DNA of 53,330 bases from an uncultured Planctomycetaceae bacterium (GCA_943787265.1 CALSLT010000049.1:1-53330); one strand, 5' to 3'; numbered from the stretch's first letter, positions 8,110-17,304 are shown. Made by a program: numbers and translations. Notes: generated by a model from the sequence alone, not told the origin.

Positions 8110-9585
8110 ATGCAACCTCGCGTGAAACACATCATCGCGTACATCGCGTGTTTGTTATTTCTGGTATGCACAAAATCCGAGGCCGCGGGGGACAGCCCGT
8201 TCATCGGATCGTATGCCGAGTCGATTCAGTCATTCCTGGATGATAAGTTTGCTGACAGCAACGCTGGCATGGTGATCGGACTGGTAGACGAGCACGAAAG
8301 CCGAGCCTTCAGCGCGGGAAAGCTCGACTACGATACCGACCAGCAAGTCGATGGTGACACAGTCTTTTCACTCGGCTCGGTGACCAAAGTATTCACATCA
8401 CTGCTTACACTGGACGCAGAACGGCGAGGCGAGGTGCAGCTGGGTGATCCAGTCGCAAAACACCTGCCCTCTGGCATTTACGTGCCAGGACACGGCGAAA
8501 AGTCGATCACTCTGCGTACCCTTGCCGTCCAGAATTCGGGACTACCGTTTCATGCACAGGCCATGATGGATGCGACTGACCCCGAAACCGGCAAACTCGA
8601 CCTCCGCAAGTTTAAGAAAGCGTCCGAAGCCATCACGGCACAAGACCTGTACTTGACAGTCTCGAAATTCGAACTCAAACAGACTCCAGGCCAGGCGTTT
8701 CAGTATTCCAATGTCGGAATGGCACTGCTCGGCAATGCGATTGAGACTCGAACCGAAAACGAATACGAATCGCTGATCATCAACCGTATTTGTGAGCCGC
8801 TTAAGATGAGCGATGCACGCATTGTCCTTTCTACCGAACAGAAAGATCGCCGCGTTGCTGGTCATCTGGAAGACGGTAGTCGAGTTGGCCATTGGAACTT
8901 TCAGGCGATGGCTCCAGCCGGAGGGTTATTCAATACGGCAAACGACATGCTGAAATTTCTCAAGGCCCAAGTCGGACTCAAGCAGTCGGCTCTCGCAGTC
9001 TCGATGAAAAAGTCGCACACAATTCAACACACCGATGTCCCACAGTTTGGAAAGACGGCCACACCGTGGTGCGACTCCGGAGTCTACAATCCGCCTGGGA
9101 CGGAACTGCTGGGCCATGCTGGCCACGGTTTCGGCGGTCGCGCATTTGTAACTTTCGACGTGAAGAATCGTCGAGGCGTCGTCGTGCTTACTAATCAACT
9201 AAAGGTTTATCCAAACGGAATCGGCTGGACGCTGATACAGGGAATGCCGTTCGCTCCACAGAACCTTCGCTACGCGGTGCGTGAAGTTGAGGGCATCGGG
9301 TTCTGGCTGAGGCCGGACCTGAAAAGTCGGATGGCTCGAATCCTCATCGTCTTCCCGCAATCGTCTGCCGGAAGGGCGGGACTAACAACTGATCTGTTGA
9401 TTTCACAAATCAACGACGTTTCCGTCAAAGGCAAAACTGCGGCTGAATGCAACGAATTGATGACTGGACCAACCGGCACTCTCGTGAACCTGGAACTGTT
9501 CAACCCCGCGGACAAAGCCATCAGTTCAATGCAACTGAAGAAGGAGAAGTTTCTGACAATCACCGGCCAGAAACAAAACCGATGA
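8110..9585 (+). CDS. secreted serine hydrolase (class C beta-lactamase fold) with C-terminal PDZ domain
   Basis: A 491-residue exported protein. Its signal peptide is HIIAYIACLLFLVCTKSEA. The penicillin-binding/beta-lactamase fold carries Ser90-Val-Thr-Lys93 (SLGSVTKVF), the YSN motif (FQYSNVGMALLG) near residue 199, and the HAGHGFGG loop in place of KTG near residue 337. After the hydrolase a PDZ-like segment (about residues 400-475) is seen: GFWLRPDLKSRMARILIVF, SSAGRAGLTTDLLISQINDVSV. Relatives are esterases, D-aminopeptidases or carboxypeptidases. The PDZ module suggests docking to a peptide C terminus in the periplasm. No partner is evident nearby. Confidence 0.88.
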   Translation: MQPRVKHIIAYIACLLFLVCTKSEAAGDSPFIGSYAESIQSFLDDKFADSNAGMVIGLVDEHESRAFSAGKLDYDTDQQVDGDTVFSLGSVTKVFTSLLTLDAERRGEVQLGDPVAKHLPSGIYVPGHGEKSITLRTLAVQNSGLPFHAQAMMDATDPETGKLDLRKFKKASEAITAQDLYLTVSKFELKQTPGQAFQYSNVGMALLGNAIETRTENEYESLIINRICEPLKMSDARIVLSTEQKDRRVAGHLEDGSRVGHWNFQAMAPAGGLFNTANDMLKFLKAQVGLKQSALAVSMKKSHTIQHTDVPQFGKTATPWCDSGVYNPPGTELLGHAGHGFGGRAFVTFDVKNRRGVVVLTNQLKVYPNGIGWTLIQGMPFAPQNLRYAVREVEGIGFWLRPDLKSRMARILIVFPQSSAGRAGLTTDLLISQINDVSVKGKTAAECNELMTGPTGTLVNLELFNPADKAISSMQLKKEKFLTITGQKQNR

Positions 9586-9788
9586 CGTATTCGAACGGCC
9601 TGGGCATAACGAATCGCAATCTTCCAACTGGACGCACGCTGCTTCAGGTTCAGGACCATGCAAAGTATTCGCGATGCTCCGGCGGTACAGCCCCCAGGCT
9701 CCCCTGGTTTCACATCAGTGTCCGACACGTTAAGAACCTATTGACGTGAAACGTCGAAACAAGTCGCGACGTGCAAAAGGTGCATTGA

Positions 9789-11087
9789 ATGCAGATCCGG
9801 TTGGAATCCAGTGGCGAACTGCTGGAACTGTTTGTGGAAGGCGTGCTCGACAACGATTCGTCGACGCACTTCCGCAACACCATAGAAGAAGCAGTCCACG
9901 ACGGCTGGCACCGAATTCTCGTTGACCTCAGCGCTGTCACGTACATGAGTTCGGCAGGTGTCAGCGCCTTCCTCGGCTCGCATGCGCAACTTCAGAAATT
10001 GAACGGACTGTTTGGGCTGTGCAACCTCTCCGAGCCGGTCGAGCGAGTCCTCAGTCAAACCAAACTGCTCGACAAACTGCAGTGTGATCCAAACATCGCC
10101 CGCCAGGGTGCTTCCACCGGAACCATGACTCGCCTGTCGAAGACTCGAGTCGCCAGCGAAGACGGCATCGATTTTCAAATCTACCGACAGGCTACCGGCG
10201 CCGAGCTCCGCTGCACGATCTACGGCGATCCGTCGCCGGTGTTCAGCGACCAGTTTGAAGAACGACACTGTCAGCAAGTCAGCTTTTCCGAGTCTGCAAT
10301 CGGACTTGGGCTGGGCGGCTTCGGAGACGGATTTGCGACAGCCAGTTCGAATTTCGGAGAGGTCCTGTCTGTTGCCGGAGCTTCCGCACAATCACCGCCT
10401 GCCGGCAAGGGCCTGCCTGATTACCAGATCGCTCAAGAAGATTTCGTACCGGATATCCAACTCCTGTACGGCCTGAAGTGTGAAGGCGAGTTCTCTCATC
10501 TTCTCCGTTTCAGTCCGACTGAAATCTCTAAACCCGGAACGCTCTCACGGCTTGTTGATCAATCGCTCAAGTTGACTGAATGTGACACGGCTGGAATCGT
10601 CATTCTGGCCGAGTGCGCAGGACTGGTCGGTACTCAACTTCGAAAGTCGCCGGCAGAGCCGATTGGCCAGGCAGCGAATGTCGGTGCCGGTGAAGCGAGC
10701 CGTTTCCACTTTCCGGAAGTGCGGGAGTGGGTCTCGTTCAGTGCCGAACAGGTTCACCGCCGGTCGTTGGTCGCGATTGTCGGAGTCGCTCGCCGAGCAT
10801 CAAACAACACAGAGTGTTCAGAACTCAATCCCCTGCTGAGACCAATCGACGAGACCGGAGAACTGCTGGGACACTTCCACGCGGCGGTCTTTCCGTATCG
10901 ACCGCTCAAGAAGCGAACGCTTGACCTGCAGAAATCGGTTCGTGATCTCTTCGAGTCGGGTTCGATTCAGGACGTACTGCATCTGCTGCGTGATGATCGG
11001 CCCGTTACCGGAGCCGGCGAATCAGAACTCGTCAGCGGTGGGTGCTGGATTTCGCCCATCAGTTCTGACATTCGGAGGGAATCATAG
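9789..11087 (+). CDS. STAS-domain protein heading an ABC transporter operon
   Basis: A 432-residue cytoplasmic protein. Residues 1-105 form a STAS domain of the anti-sigma-factor-antagonist type: LFVEGVLDNDSS, RILVDLSAVTYMSSAGVSAFLGSH and GLFGLCNLSEPVERVLSQTKL. The phospho-acceptor region reads MSSAG, which keeps a Ser at the usual site but not the preceding Asp. The remaining 320 residues are not recognised; they include a Gly-rich segment (GLGLGGFGDGF) and a motif CDTAGIVILAECAGLVG. The stop (TAG) directly abuts the permease ATG, so it is very probably co-translated with the transporter and may regulate it. Confidence 0.75.
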   Translation: MQIRLESSGELLELFVEGVLDNDSSTHFRNTIEEAVHDGWHRILVDLSAVTYMSSAGVSAFLGSHAQLQKLNGLFGLCNLSEPVERVLSQTKLLDKLQCDPNIARQGASTGTMTRLSKTRVASEDGIDFQIYRQATGAELRCTIYGDPSPVFSDQFEERHCQQVSFSESAIGLGLGGFGDGFATASSNFGEVLSVAGASAQSPPAGKGLPDYQIAQEDFVPDIQLLYGLKCEGEFSHLLRFSPTEISKPGTLSRLVDQSLKLTECDTAGIVILAECAGLVGTQLRKSPAEPIGQAANVGAGEASRFHFPEVREWVSFSAEQVHRRSLVAIVGVARRASNNTECSELNPLLRPIDETGELLGHFHAAVFPYRPLKKRTLDLQKSVRDLFESGSIQDVLHLLRDDRPVTGAGESELVSGGCWISPISSDIRRES

Positions 11088-12059
11088 ATGTCACTGCTGA
11101 TTGGTTCTTTGACGATCGGTCTGATCCTGTCGCTGCTCGCGTACGGAATTTTGATCAGCTTTCGAGTCGTCGCCTTCGAGGATTTGACTGTGGACGGCTC
11201 GCTCGCGTTGGGCGGAGCGACAACCGCTTCGCTGATCGTTGGTGGCGTTCACCCGGTCCTTGCAACACTCGCTGGCGCGGCGGCCGGTGCAACTGCCGGA
11301 GCTGTCACTGCAACTCTTCATACTCGATTTGACATCAACCGGCTGCTGTCCGGCATTCTGGTCATGACGGCTTTGTACTCGGTGAACCTTCGAATTATGG
11401 GCAAAAGCAATATTCCCCTGCTGACTCAAAGAACGGTGATGGACTACGCCGATGGACTGGCGACGTTCCTGTTTGGCGATCGGTCGATGCTTCACGTTGC
11501 AAGCTGGCAGGCATCCTCACGAGATGTTGCATCGCTCTTGCTTATGCTGGTTGTGTCGAGCGGTGTCGGACTGGCACTCTTCGCATTCTTCCGCACGAAC
11601 TTCGGATTGGCTCTGCAGGCGATCGGCGACAACACTCGGATGACGCGAGCACTCGGCATCAATGTCGAATTCATGACGACGTTCGCCCTCTTCCTGGGAA
11701 ACGGACTGATCGGCATGGCAGGAGCATTGCTTGCTCAGTACCAGGGATTCGCAGACGTGCAGATGGGAATTGGAATGCTGGTCTGGGGAGTCGCCAGCGT
11801 CATCCTGGGCGAGTCGCTCGTCGGCACAAAGAAGATCGGCTACCTGATCGCCGGAGCGGTGATGGGCTCGGTCCTGTTCCGCCTGCTCGTCGCAATCGCT
11901 CTGCGATGGGGACTCAACCCGAACGACCTGAAACTGATCACGGCAGCGTTCGTTTTTGCGGCGTTGGTTCTCCCCAAAATGCTCACACGATTCCCGGCAC
12001 TCAATTCGTTTGTACAACGCACGGTTGGTGTCCTGAGAAAGGAGCCCGCCGATGCTTAA
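11088..12059 (+). CDS. ABC transporter permease (BPD_transp_2 / COG4120-like)
   Basis: A 323-residue inner-membrane permease with about eight to ten helices. The N terminus (SLLAYGILISFRVVAFEDLTVDGSLALGG) and the block GLALQAIGDNTRMTRALGI fit the uncharacterised COG4120 permease family. That family works with ABC_sub_bind (COG2984) binding proteins and COG1101 ATPases, the TrpXYZ-type importers. The gene follows the STAS gene without a gap, and its last eight bases overlap the ATPase start. Confidence 0.92.
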   Translation: MSLLIGSLTIGLILSLLAYGILISFRVVAFEDLTVDGSLALGGATTASLIVGGVHPVLATLAGAAAGATAGAVTATLHTRFDINRLLSGILVMTALYSVNLRIMGKSNIPLLTQRTVMDYADGLATFLFGDRSMLHVASWQASSRDVASLLLMLVVSSGVGLALFAFFRTNFGLALQAIGDNTRMTRALGINVEFMTTFALFLGNGLIGMAGALLAQYQGFADVQMGIGMLVWGVASVILGESLVGTKKIGYLIAGAVMGSVLFRLLVAIALRWGLNPNDLKLITAAFVFAALVLPKMLTRFPALNSFVQRTVGVLRKEPADA

Positions 12060-12864
12060 CCTGACCGGACTCCGCAAGACTTTCTTCGCCGGAACGCCCA
12101 ACGAAGTGCGAGCACTCCAGGGAGTCGATCTGAACATCGAAGCCGGATCATTCGTCTGCGTCATCGGAACAAACGGCTCCGGAAAGTCGACGCTGCTGAA
12201 CTCGGTCGCCGGAGCGTTCTACGTGGATGACGGACAAATCCAGCTTGACGGAAAAGACATCACGCGCTGGCCGGAGCATCGTCGAGCAAAACTAATCGGC
12301 CGAGTCTTCCAGGATCCATTCAGCGGAACAGCTCCGTCGATGACAATCGCCGAGAATCTGGCACTGGCGTCCTCTCGTGGTCGTCGTCGAGGATTGTCAC
12401 TCGCGTTGAAAGGTGCAAGGCACGGTGAGTTGCGGGATCGCGTGGCAGCTATGGGCCTGAATCTGGAAGACCGCCTGGACAATCCGATTGGCACTTTGTC
12501 GGGCGGGCAACGGCAGTCGCTGACCTTGCTGATGGCCGGTCTGCTGCGACCATCACTGCTCCTACTCGACGAGCATACCGCCGCGCTCGACCCACGCAGC
12601 GCCGATCAGGTAATTCGGCTCACGCAGGAATTCATCAACCGAGACAAACTCACCACGCTGATGGTTACTCATTCCATGCAGCAGGCGGCGAGTCTGGGCG
12701 ATCGAGTGATCATGATGGATCGCGGCCGGATCATTCACGACATCAGCGGTGTCGAGAAAGACCGGCTACGTCCCGAGGACCTGCTGGCTCGATTCGACGA
12801 TGTCCGCCGTGCCAACCAACTCGACGAATCCGCGGCAGAAATGCTGCGGGCTCAATATGTCTAG
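12052..12864 (+). CDS. ABC transporter ATP-binding protein (COG1101-like)
   Basis: A 270-residue cytoplasmic ATPase. Walker A is GTNGSGKSTLLNS (near residue 42), the Q-loop is VFQDPFSG, the ABC signature is LSGGQRQSL, Walker B is LLLLDEHTAALDP and the switch His is in MVTHSMQQA. The DEHTAALDP form of Walker B is characteristic of the ATPases that accompany COG4120 permeases. It overlaps the permease stop by eight bases, and its own stop overlaps the binding-protein start by eight bases. The operon order STAS-permease-ATPase-binding protein is therefore translationally coupled. Confidence 0.95.
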   Translation: MLNLTGLRKTFFAGTPNEVRALQGVDLNIEAGSFVCVIGTNGSGKSTLLNSVAGAFYVDDGQIQLDGKDITRWPEHRRAKLIGRVFQDPFSGTAPSMTIAENLALASSRGRRRGLSLALKGARHGELRDRVAAMGLNLEDRLDNPIGTLSGGQRQSLTLLMAGLLRPSLLLLDEHTAALDPRSADQVIRLTQEFINRDKLTTLMVTHSMQQAASLGDRVIMMDRGRIIHDISGVEKDRLRPEDLLARFDDVRRANQLDESAAEMLRAQYV

Positions 12865-14906
12865 CCCATCGCGAAGGACTGAACTCGTGGCCGGATTACT
12901 CGCACTTCTGAGACATCTTGGAGTCGGCATCGCACTGATCATCGCCGCCGCCGCGGTGCTGTTGTGGTCCGACCCGCGACGCCACAAGAAAGACGAAGCG
13001 CAGGATGCTCCGTTGAAAGTCGCTCTGGTAAACTATGTTTCCGTTCCGGTGCTGGAAGACGGCGAAGCGGGTATGGTTGCGGGGCTCGCAGAAGCAGGAT
13101 TCGTCGACGGGCGCCGAATCGAAATCACTCGATACAACGCTGAAGGTGATCGGTCGACGGCCATCCTGATCGCCAAAGAGGTCGTTGGGCGAGATTTCGA
13201 TCTCGTACTAACTTTGTCGACCCCCGTTCTGCAGGCCGTCGCCAATGCCAACACAGAAACAAAGCAAACTCACGTCTTCACGCTGACCACCGATCCGTGG
13301 GGAGCGGGAATTGGCATCAGCCGAGACGATCCCGCTCAGCACCCGCCATACATGACGGGGCACGGCACACTTCAACCAGTTGAAGCTGTCTTCCAACTCG
13401 CTCGACAGGCAAATCCGAAACTGAAACGCGTCGGCGTGGCGTGGAATCCTGCCGAGTCAAACTCCGAAGCCTCGACCTTGATGGCTCGATCCGTCTGCAA
13501 GGACATGGGCATCGAACTCGTCGAAGTCACTGTCGAGTCATCGTCCGGTGTCGTGGAAGCAGCAAAAGCTCTGGTCACGCGAGACGTGCAGGCGATCTGG
13601 GCCGGAGGCGACAGCACCGTAGCAACGGCTCTGGACGCAATGGTCGCCGCCGCGAAGGACGGCGGAATACCCGTCTTCACCAACATGCCCAGCGACGTGA
13701 AACAGGGCGTGCTGTTTTCGACAGGCGCCGACTACTACGAAGTCGGCAGAGCAAGCGGCCCAGCTGGCCGGCAGAGTACTGAACGGTGCGTCAACCGCCG
13801 ACATCCCCGTCGAAAATCTCGTGCCCGAACAACTGGCTATTAACCTCGTCGCCCTCGACGCCTTCAAAGACGACTGGACTTTCGGAGCCGATTGGGCCTC
13901 GAAAGCGAAAATCATCGTCGACAAATCCGGCGTACACGAAGAGAAACATGAAACCGCAATTCCGCCGGCTCAGCCTGAAAGCGGACGCGTCTACAAAATT
14001 TCAATCGTCCACTTCGCTCCGGACGCCGTCACCGATGCCACGATCGAAGGTCTGCACAAGAAACTCGCTGAACGAGGCTTCGTCGATGGCCAAAACGTCG
14101 AGTATGAAATCGTCCACGCGCAGGCAGACCTCGCGTTAATCCCTCCGATCATGCAGAAGGTCGACCAGTCCGACACCGACCTGATCATCAGCTTGACAAC
14201 TCCGTGCCTGACATCGGCCAGCAACCTAGTCAAAAACAAGCCGGTCGTCTTTACCGAAGTCTACGATCCCATCGCTGCCGGAGCGGGCACGTCCGCCACC
14301 GACCATCTGCCACACGTGACCGGCGTCGGTTCTTTCCCCCCGCTTGAAAAAATGATCGACGCCATGCAGGAAGTCGTGCCCGGCCTCAAGTCGATCGGCA
14401 TTGTCTACAACGATGCGGAAGCCAACTCACGCAAAGCGGTAAGCGTCGCGCAGAAACTCGTCGCTGATCGAGGCCTGAAGCTCGAAGAGGCCACCGTCAC
14501 CAACACCAGCGAAGTTCTTCAGGCAGCGCAGGTTCTAGTCCTTCGGGGAGTCGATGTCCTGTGGGAAGTCGGAGACAACACCGCCAACCAGGGGCTGGAA
14601 GGAATGATCAAGGCCGGCCAGCAGTCAAACATCCCGGTCATCAACAGCGACGCCGACTCCGCCGGCCGAGGCGCGATGGTGGGAGTCGGCATCAGCTTCT
14701 ACGAAAGCGGTTACGCAGCCGGAGACATCGCCGCCCGAGTCCTGCTCGGCGAAAAACCAGCGGACATCCCGTTCGAAGAAGTCGCCGTCGTCAAACTCTC
14801 TGCCAACCTCGACGCCGCAAAGAAACTCGGCCGCACATTCCCCGAGTCATTCCTCAAAAAGTGCAGCATCATCCATGAGAACGGCAAACGTCAGGACAGC
14901 CATTGA
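12857..14906 (+). CDS. tandem two-domain ABC substrate-binding protein (ABC_sub_bind), frameshifted in this sequence
   Basis: Once repaired, a protein of about 680 residues. An N-terminal membrane anchor (LGVGIALIIAAAAVLLW) is followed by two consecutive ABC_sub_bind/TrpX-like domains. The first starts at VALVNYVSVPVLEDGEAGM and has GFVDGRRIEITRYNAEGD and AGIGISRDDPAQHPPYMTGHG. The second starts at KISIVHFAPDAVTDATIEGL and has GFVDGQNVEYEIVHAQAD and VTGVGSFPPLEKM. Frame one ends at 13843, but removing one A from the AA at 13753-13754 reads straight on (AAAQLAGRVLNGASTADIP) into the frame ending at 14906. I take the shift as an error. Members bind aromatic amino acids or similar small ligands; the ligand here is unknown. 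The start ATG lies inside the end of the ATPase gene. Confidence 0.85.
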
Positions 14907-14977
14907 GGCTCTGGCAACGGCCCGATGGCGTGCGGCAAACAGATGCCGTGTGTCGAAAACCCCGGGTAACTTGCCGG

Positions 14978-15541
14978 CTATCTGGTGACCTGACACCGCC
15001 ATTCCCATCCCCACATCGACTCAATGATGCGTCCATCCTTTTTCCGAAAGAGTATCTGCAATCGGGGCAGAATCAGGCCATCTGTCAGGATTCGAAGCGC
15101 CAGACGTCGTTCCGTCAGACGAAACCGAAGTCGATTCCACTCAGCAATCTCCAGCTCCCAAATCTGTCGATCAAAGAGCCAGCCTGCAAACGCATCTGCA
15201 TCCCGAATATGACGAGTGTGTCCGTCGGGCCAGCTTGATTCGGCAACGTAGTTCCTGAATCGTGAGACAGCAGTTCGACCGAGCTGCTGCCACGTCTCAG
15301 GCAAGAGTTCTGCAACCTCGTGTTGACGTTTAGCGACGAGCGTTTCTGCCTGACACTCAAGTTGCTGATGATCAAGCCTCATCAGAAATTCGATGCTGCC
15401 TGGATTGTCTGTTAGCTCTCGAGCAACCAGTTGAGAATCACCAACAAAACGTTGCCTCAACTCGTTGTCGCCGAGCAGCCTTGCCAGCAGCGACACTTCG
15501 TCGTTGGAATGTTGATCGTCGTCGATCGTCGCGTCACCCAT
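14978..15541 (-). CDS. MNIO partner-like protein (putative precursor-recognition subunit)
   Basis: A 187-residue soluble protein that I place at the ATG at 15541. The overlap there reads ATGGGTGA, so this start sits across the stop of the MNIO gene, a strong sign of coupled translation and complex formation. The sequence is helical and charged (LLARLLGDNELRQRFVGD, AKRQHEVAELLPETWQQLG, and a C-terminal LRFRLTERRLALRI). It resembles the small partner proteins encoded beside DUF692 enzymes (SCO6045-like or MbnC/BufC-like in role). Those bind the precursor and present it to the oxidase. The assignment rests mainly on position and general similarity; no catalytic motif is seen. Confidence 0.75.
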   Translation of the reverse strand: MGDATIDDDQHSNDEVSLLARLLGDNELRQRFVGDSQLVARELTDNPGSIEFLMRLDHQQLECQAETLVAKRQHEVAELLPETWQQLGRTAVSRFRNYVAESSWPDGHTRHIRDADAFAGWLFDRQIWELEIAEWNRLRFRLTERRLALRILTDGLILPRLQILFRKKDGRIIESMWGWEWRCQVTR

Positions 15542-16352
15542 GGTGATGAACACTCCGCTGTCGAGCCGTCGCGCACACATCTTCGAGCCGGGACAGGTCT
15601 CGTCGAAGTTCATCCGTTGGTGGAAAATTCATGTCACGTTCGACAATGACCGCGCTGACAAACGTGCTCTGGACAACCTCGGCGATCAGTTGAAACAGCT
15701 CGTCCTGGATAGCCGCTCCGTGATTGTCATGCCAGACTCCACCTCGCTGTGAATATCCGACCACATGAAGCTGCCGAATGTGTCGATGATCCAGTTCCCG
15801 CAGCCAGGCCAGCTCGTCAAACTCGTGATTGCGAGCGTTGATCAGGAGGTTCGTTACGTCGAGCAGCAATCCACATCCCGCCTGGTCGCAGAGACGATTC
15901 AGAAACTCCGGCTCCGACAAATCGCCAGGCAAACGCAGGAAGCTTGTCACGTTCTCGAGGATCAACGGTTTCTGACATCGATCCATCAACTCGCGAGCGT
16001 GGTCGACGAGTGTCTGCAACGAACGCATCGTCGGGGCGACTGGATTCAGGTGCCCAAGATCAACCTCGGCGGACCGAGTGAATGCGACGTGCTCGCTGAT
16101 CCAGTCAGGCTTCGCAACGGAAACGACTTTAGTGAACTGGTCGAGCGTCTCTGCATCGAGCGGTCCCGGCGTCCCCAGTGACAGCCCCAGACCATGCACA
16201 TACAGAGGGTAGTTCTCACTCAGCCACTCAAGCCGAGCTTGCCCGTGATCGAAGAAGTGCTCAGCGGTGATCTCAAGGCAATGAACTTCGGACGGGCAAG
16301 TGCTGATCCATTCGGCCAGCGGCTGGCGGTAGCCCAATCCGACCAGCGGCAC
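15534..16352 (-). CDS. DUF692 multinuclear non-heme iron oxidase (MNIO)
   Basis: A 272-residue TIM-barrel enzyme of the DUF692/MbnB/HvfB family. These enzymes use two or three iron ions to oxidise cysteines or other residues of ribosomal peptides. Expected metal-site motifs are present in order: VHGLGLSLG, WISEHVAF, PLILENVTSF, GLLLDVTNLLINARNHEFD, LHVVGYSQRGGVWHDNHGAAI and VIVERDMNFPP. I choose the GTG at 16352 (PLVGLGYRQPLAEW) because it gives the normal family N terminus just after the stop of the upstream Gly/Cys-tailed protein. The frame stays open farther upstream only because that tail is GGC-rich. Its stop overlaps the partner gene's ATG. Confidence 0.92.
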   Translation of the reverse strand: MPLVGLGYRQPLAEWISTCPSEVHCLEITAEHFFDHGQARLEWLSENYPLYVHGLGLSLGTPGPLDAETLDQFTKVVSVAKPDWISEHVAFTRSAEVDLGHLNPVAPTMRSLQTLVDHARELMDRCQKPLILENVTSFLRLPGDLSEPEFLNRLCDQAGCGLLLDVTNLLINARNHEFDELAWLRELDHRHIRQLHVVGYSQRGGVWHDNHGAAIQDELFQLIAEVVQSTFVSAVIVERDMNFPPTDELRRDLSRLEDVCATARQRSVHHHG

Positions 16353-16371
16353 TTCGATCAGCTCTGATCGA

Positions 16372-17169
16372 TCAGTCTCCTCCACAGCCACCACAGCCTC
16401 CTCCCCCACACCCGCCGCCACATCTTGATCCGCAACTGCTCCCGCAACTTGAACCGCCGCAACTCCCACTACCTGATCCGTACGACCAGTCACCTCCGTC
16501 ACCGCGTCCGCTCCACCTTCTGCGACCGCGGGTACTAAAGTTGATTGAGAGGACGGCCCATCCCAATAGTGGCATGACGAACATCATCCAAGCGAGATAC
16601 TTAAACCTATGCATCCCGATCAACACTCCATAAAGGATTCGGGCTCCACCGATCACTTCAAAAGCGATCAGACAAAGAACAAACACCCGCGTTTTGGAGA
16701 TATCATGAATCTGAGAGACGCACGCAGTGATCAATCCGCACAACCCGAGAACGACGAAGAAAAGCAGAAACAGCGGCCCATTCATCTGAGATTGAACGAA
16801 ACACGAGATGACAGCAATCACCGATACAATCGGAACCAACCGGCGCCTGAATATGATTTCCCCATCAAGGACTCGACGCCGCGTTTTTGCCTCACTTTCG
16901 CTGTAACCGCAATCGCTGCAAGTATCGGCTGACTCTGGTTGCGCTACACGACACTGGGGACACCGTTTCCATCCCAACCCGAGAGGCTCTGGTTCAGCGT
17001 TTGCATCAGCTGGCGCATCAACCGAGTTTCCATGCTGGTCGAAAGCTTGTGACGGAATCGAGATCGGACGCTCGCAATGAGGACACTTCACAGTGCGTCC
17101 GGCAAGTTTCGACTTGGCTCGAAAGCGGCGATTGCATTCACACTTCACTTTCATTCGTAAGCCTGACAA
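16372..17169 (-). CDS. zinc-ribbon multi-pass membrane protein with Gly/Cys-rich tail (putative MNIO substrate, paralogue B)
   Basis: A 265-residue protein. Two zinc-binding knuckles come first: C10-x-C12 with C29-x2-C32, and C70-x2-C73 with C84-x2-C87. Four hydrophobic helices follow at about residues 110-212, then a basic and Gly-rich stretch. It ends in a tail with seven Cys set among Gly and Ser, closing in GGCGGD. The TTG start at 17169 has AAGGGGG upstream and aligns with the ATG of paralogue A. The MNIO gene starts 20 bases downstream, so this is the most likely substrate. Gly/Cys-tailed membrane proteins (for example TIGR04222-type) are known neighbours of DUF692 genes. Modification of this tail is inferred. 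Confidence 0.82.
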   Translation of the reverse strand: MSGLRMKVKCECNRRFRAKSKLAGRTVKCPHCERPISIPSQAFDQHGNSVDAPADANAEPEPLGLGWKRCPQCRVAQPESADTCSDCGYSESEAKTRRRVLDGEIIFRRRLVPIVSVIAVISCFVQSQMNGPLFLLFFVVLGLCGLITACVSQIHDISKTRVFVLCLIAFEVIGGARILYGVLIGMHRFKYLAWMMFVMPLLGWAVLSINFSTRGRRRWSGRGDGGDWSYGSGSGSCGGSSCGSSCGSRCGGGCGGGGCGGCGGD

Positions 17170-17229
17170 TTCGTGCCCCCTTTCTGAGTGCGTTTATCTC
17201 GTTGACTAAAGGCTGATCTCACGAAGTAA

Positions 17230-17304
17230 CGTCAGCGGGAAAGCCGCGATCTCAGCTGTACGGCGCCGACTTCGATCAGCAGTACTTCGCTTTGCTCTGG
17301 ATTG
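17230..17304 (-). pseudogene. vestige of an MNIO gene 5' end
   Basis: Directly after the stop of paralogue A the bases read much like those after the stop of paralogue B. Both have GAGACTGA, an AGAG, then CTGATCGAAGT, with a 12-base insertion in the A copy. Read in the MNIO frame the A copy gives TDNPEQSEVLLIEVG..., against TDRSELIEVPLVGLG before the real enzyme. It stops after about 25 codons at a TGA near 17232. I read this as the broken start of a duplicated MNIO gene. The rest of the spacer to 17170 holds only the ribosome site for paralogue B. Confidence 0.5.

Noticed and set aside
7821..8243. A 140-residue frame before and overlapping the serine hydrolase
   Set aside because: It has no ribosome site, its composition is non-coding, and it overlaps the signal peptide of the real gene.
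9739..9751. GACGT-GAA-ACGTC palindrome before the STAS gene
   Set aside because: Only five bases per arm and no second copy; too weak to call an operator.
16353..16502. Upstream extension of the MNIO reading frame through the Gly/Cys tail of paralogue B
   Set aside because: The open frame is a by-product of the GGC/TGT-rich repeat in another frame. The family N terminus begins at the GTG at 16352, and the extension gives a low-complexity Val/Ala sequence.
16609..16932. Plus-strand frame across the membrane-protein gene
   Set aside because: Antisense shadow of the gene at 16372-17169 with no ribosome site and no family sequence.
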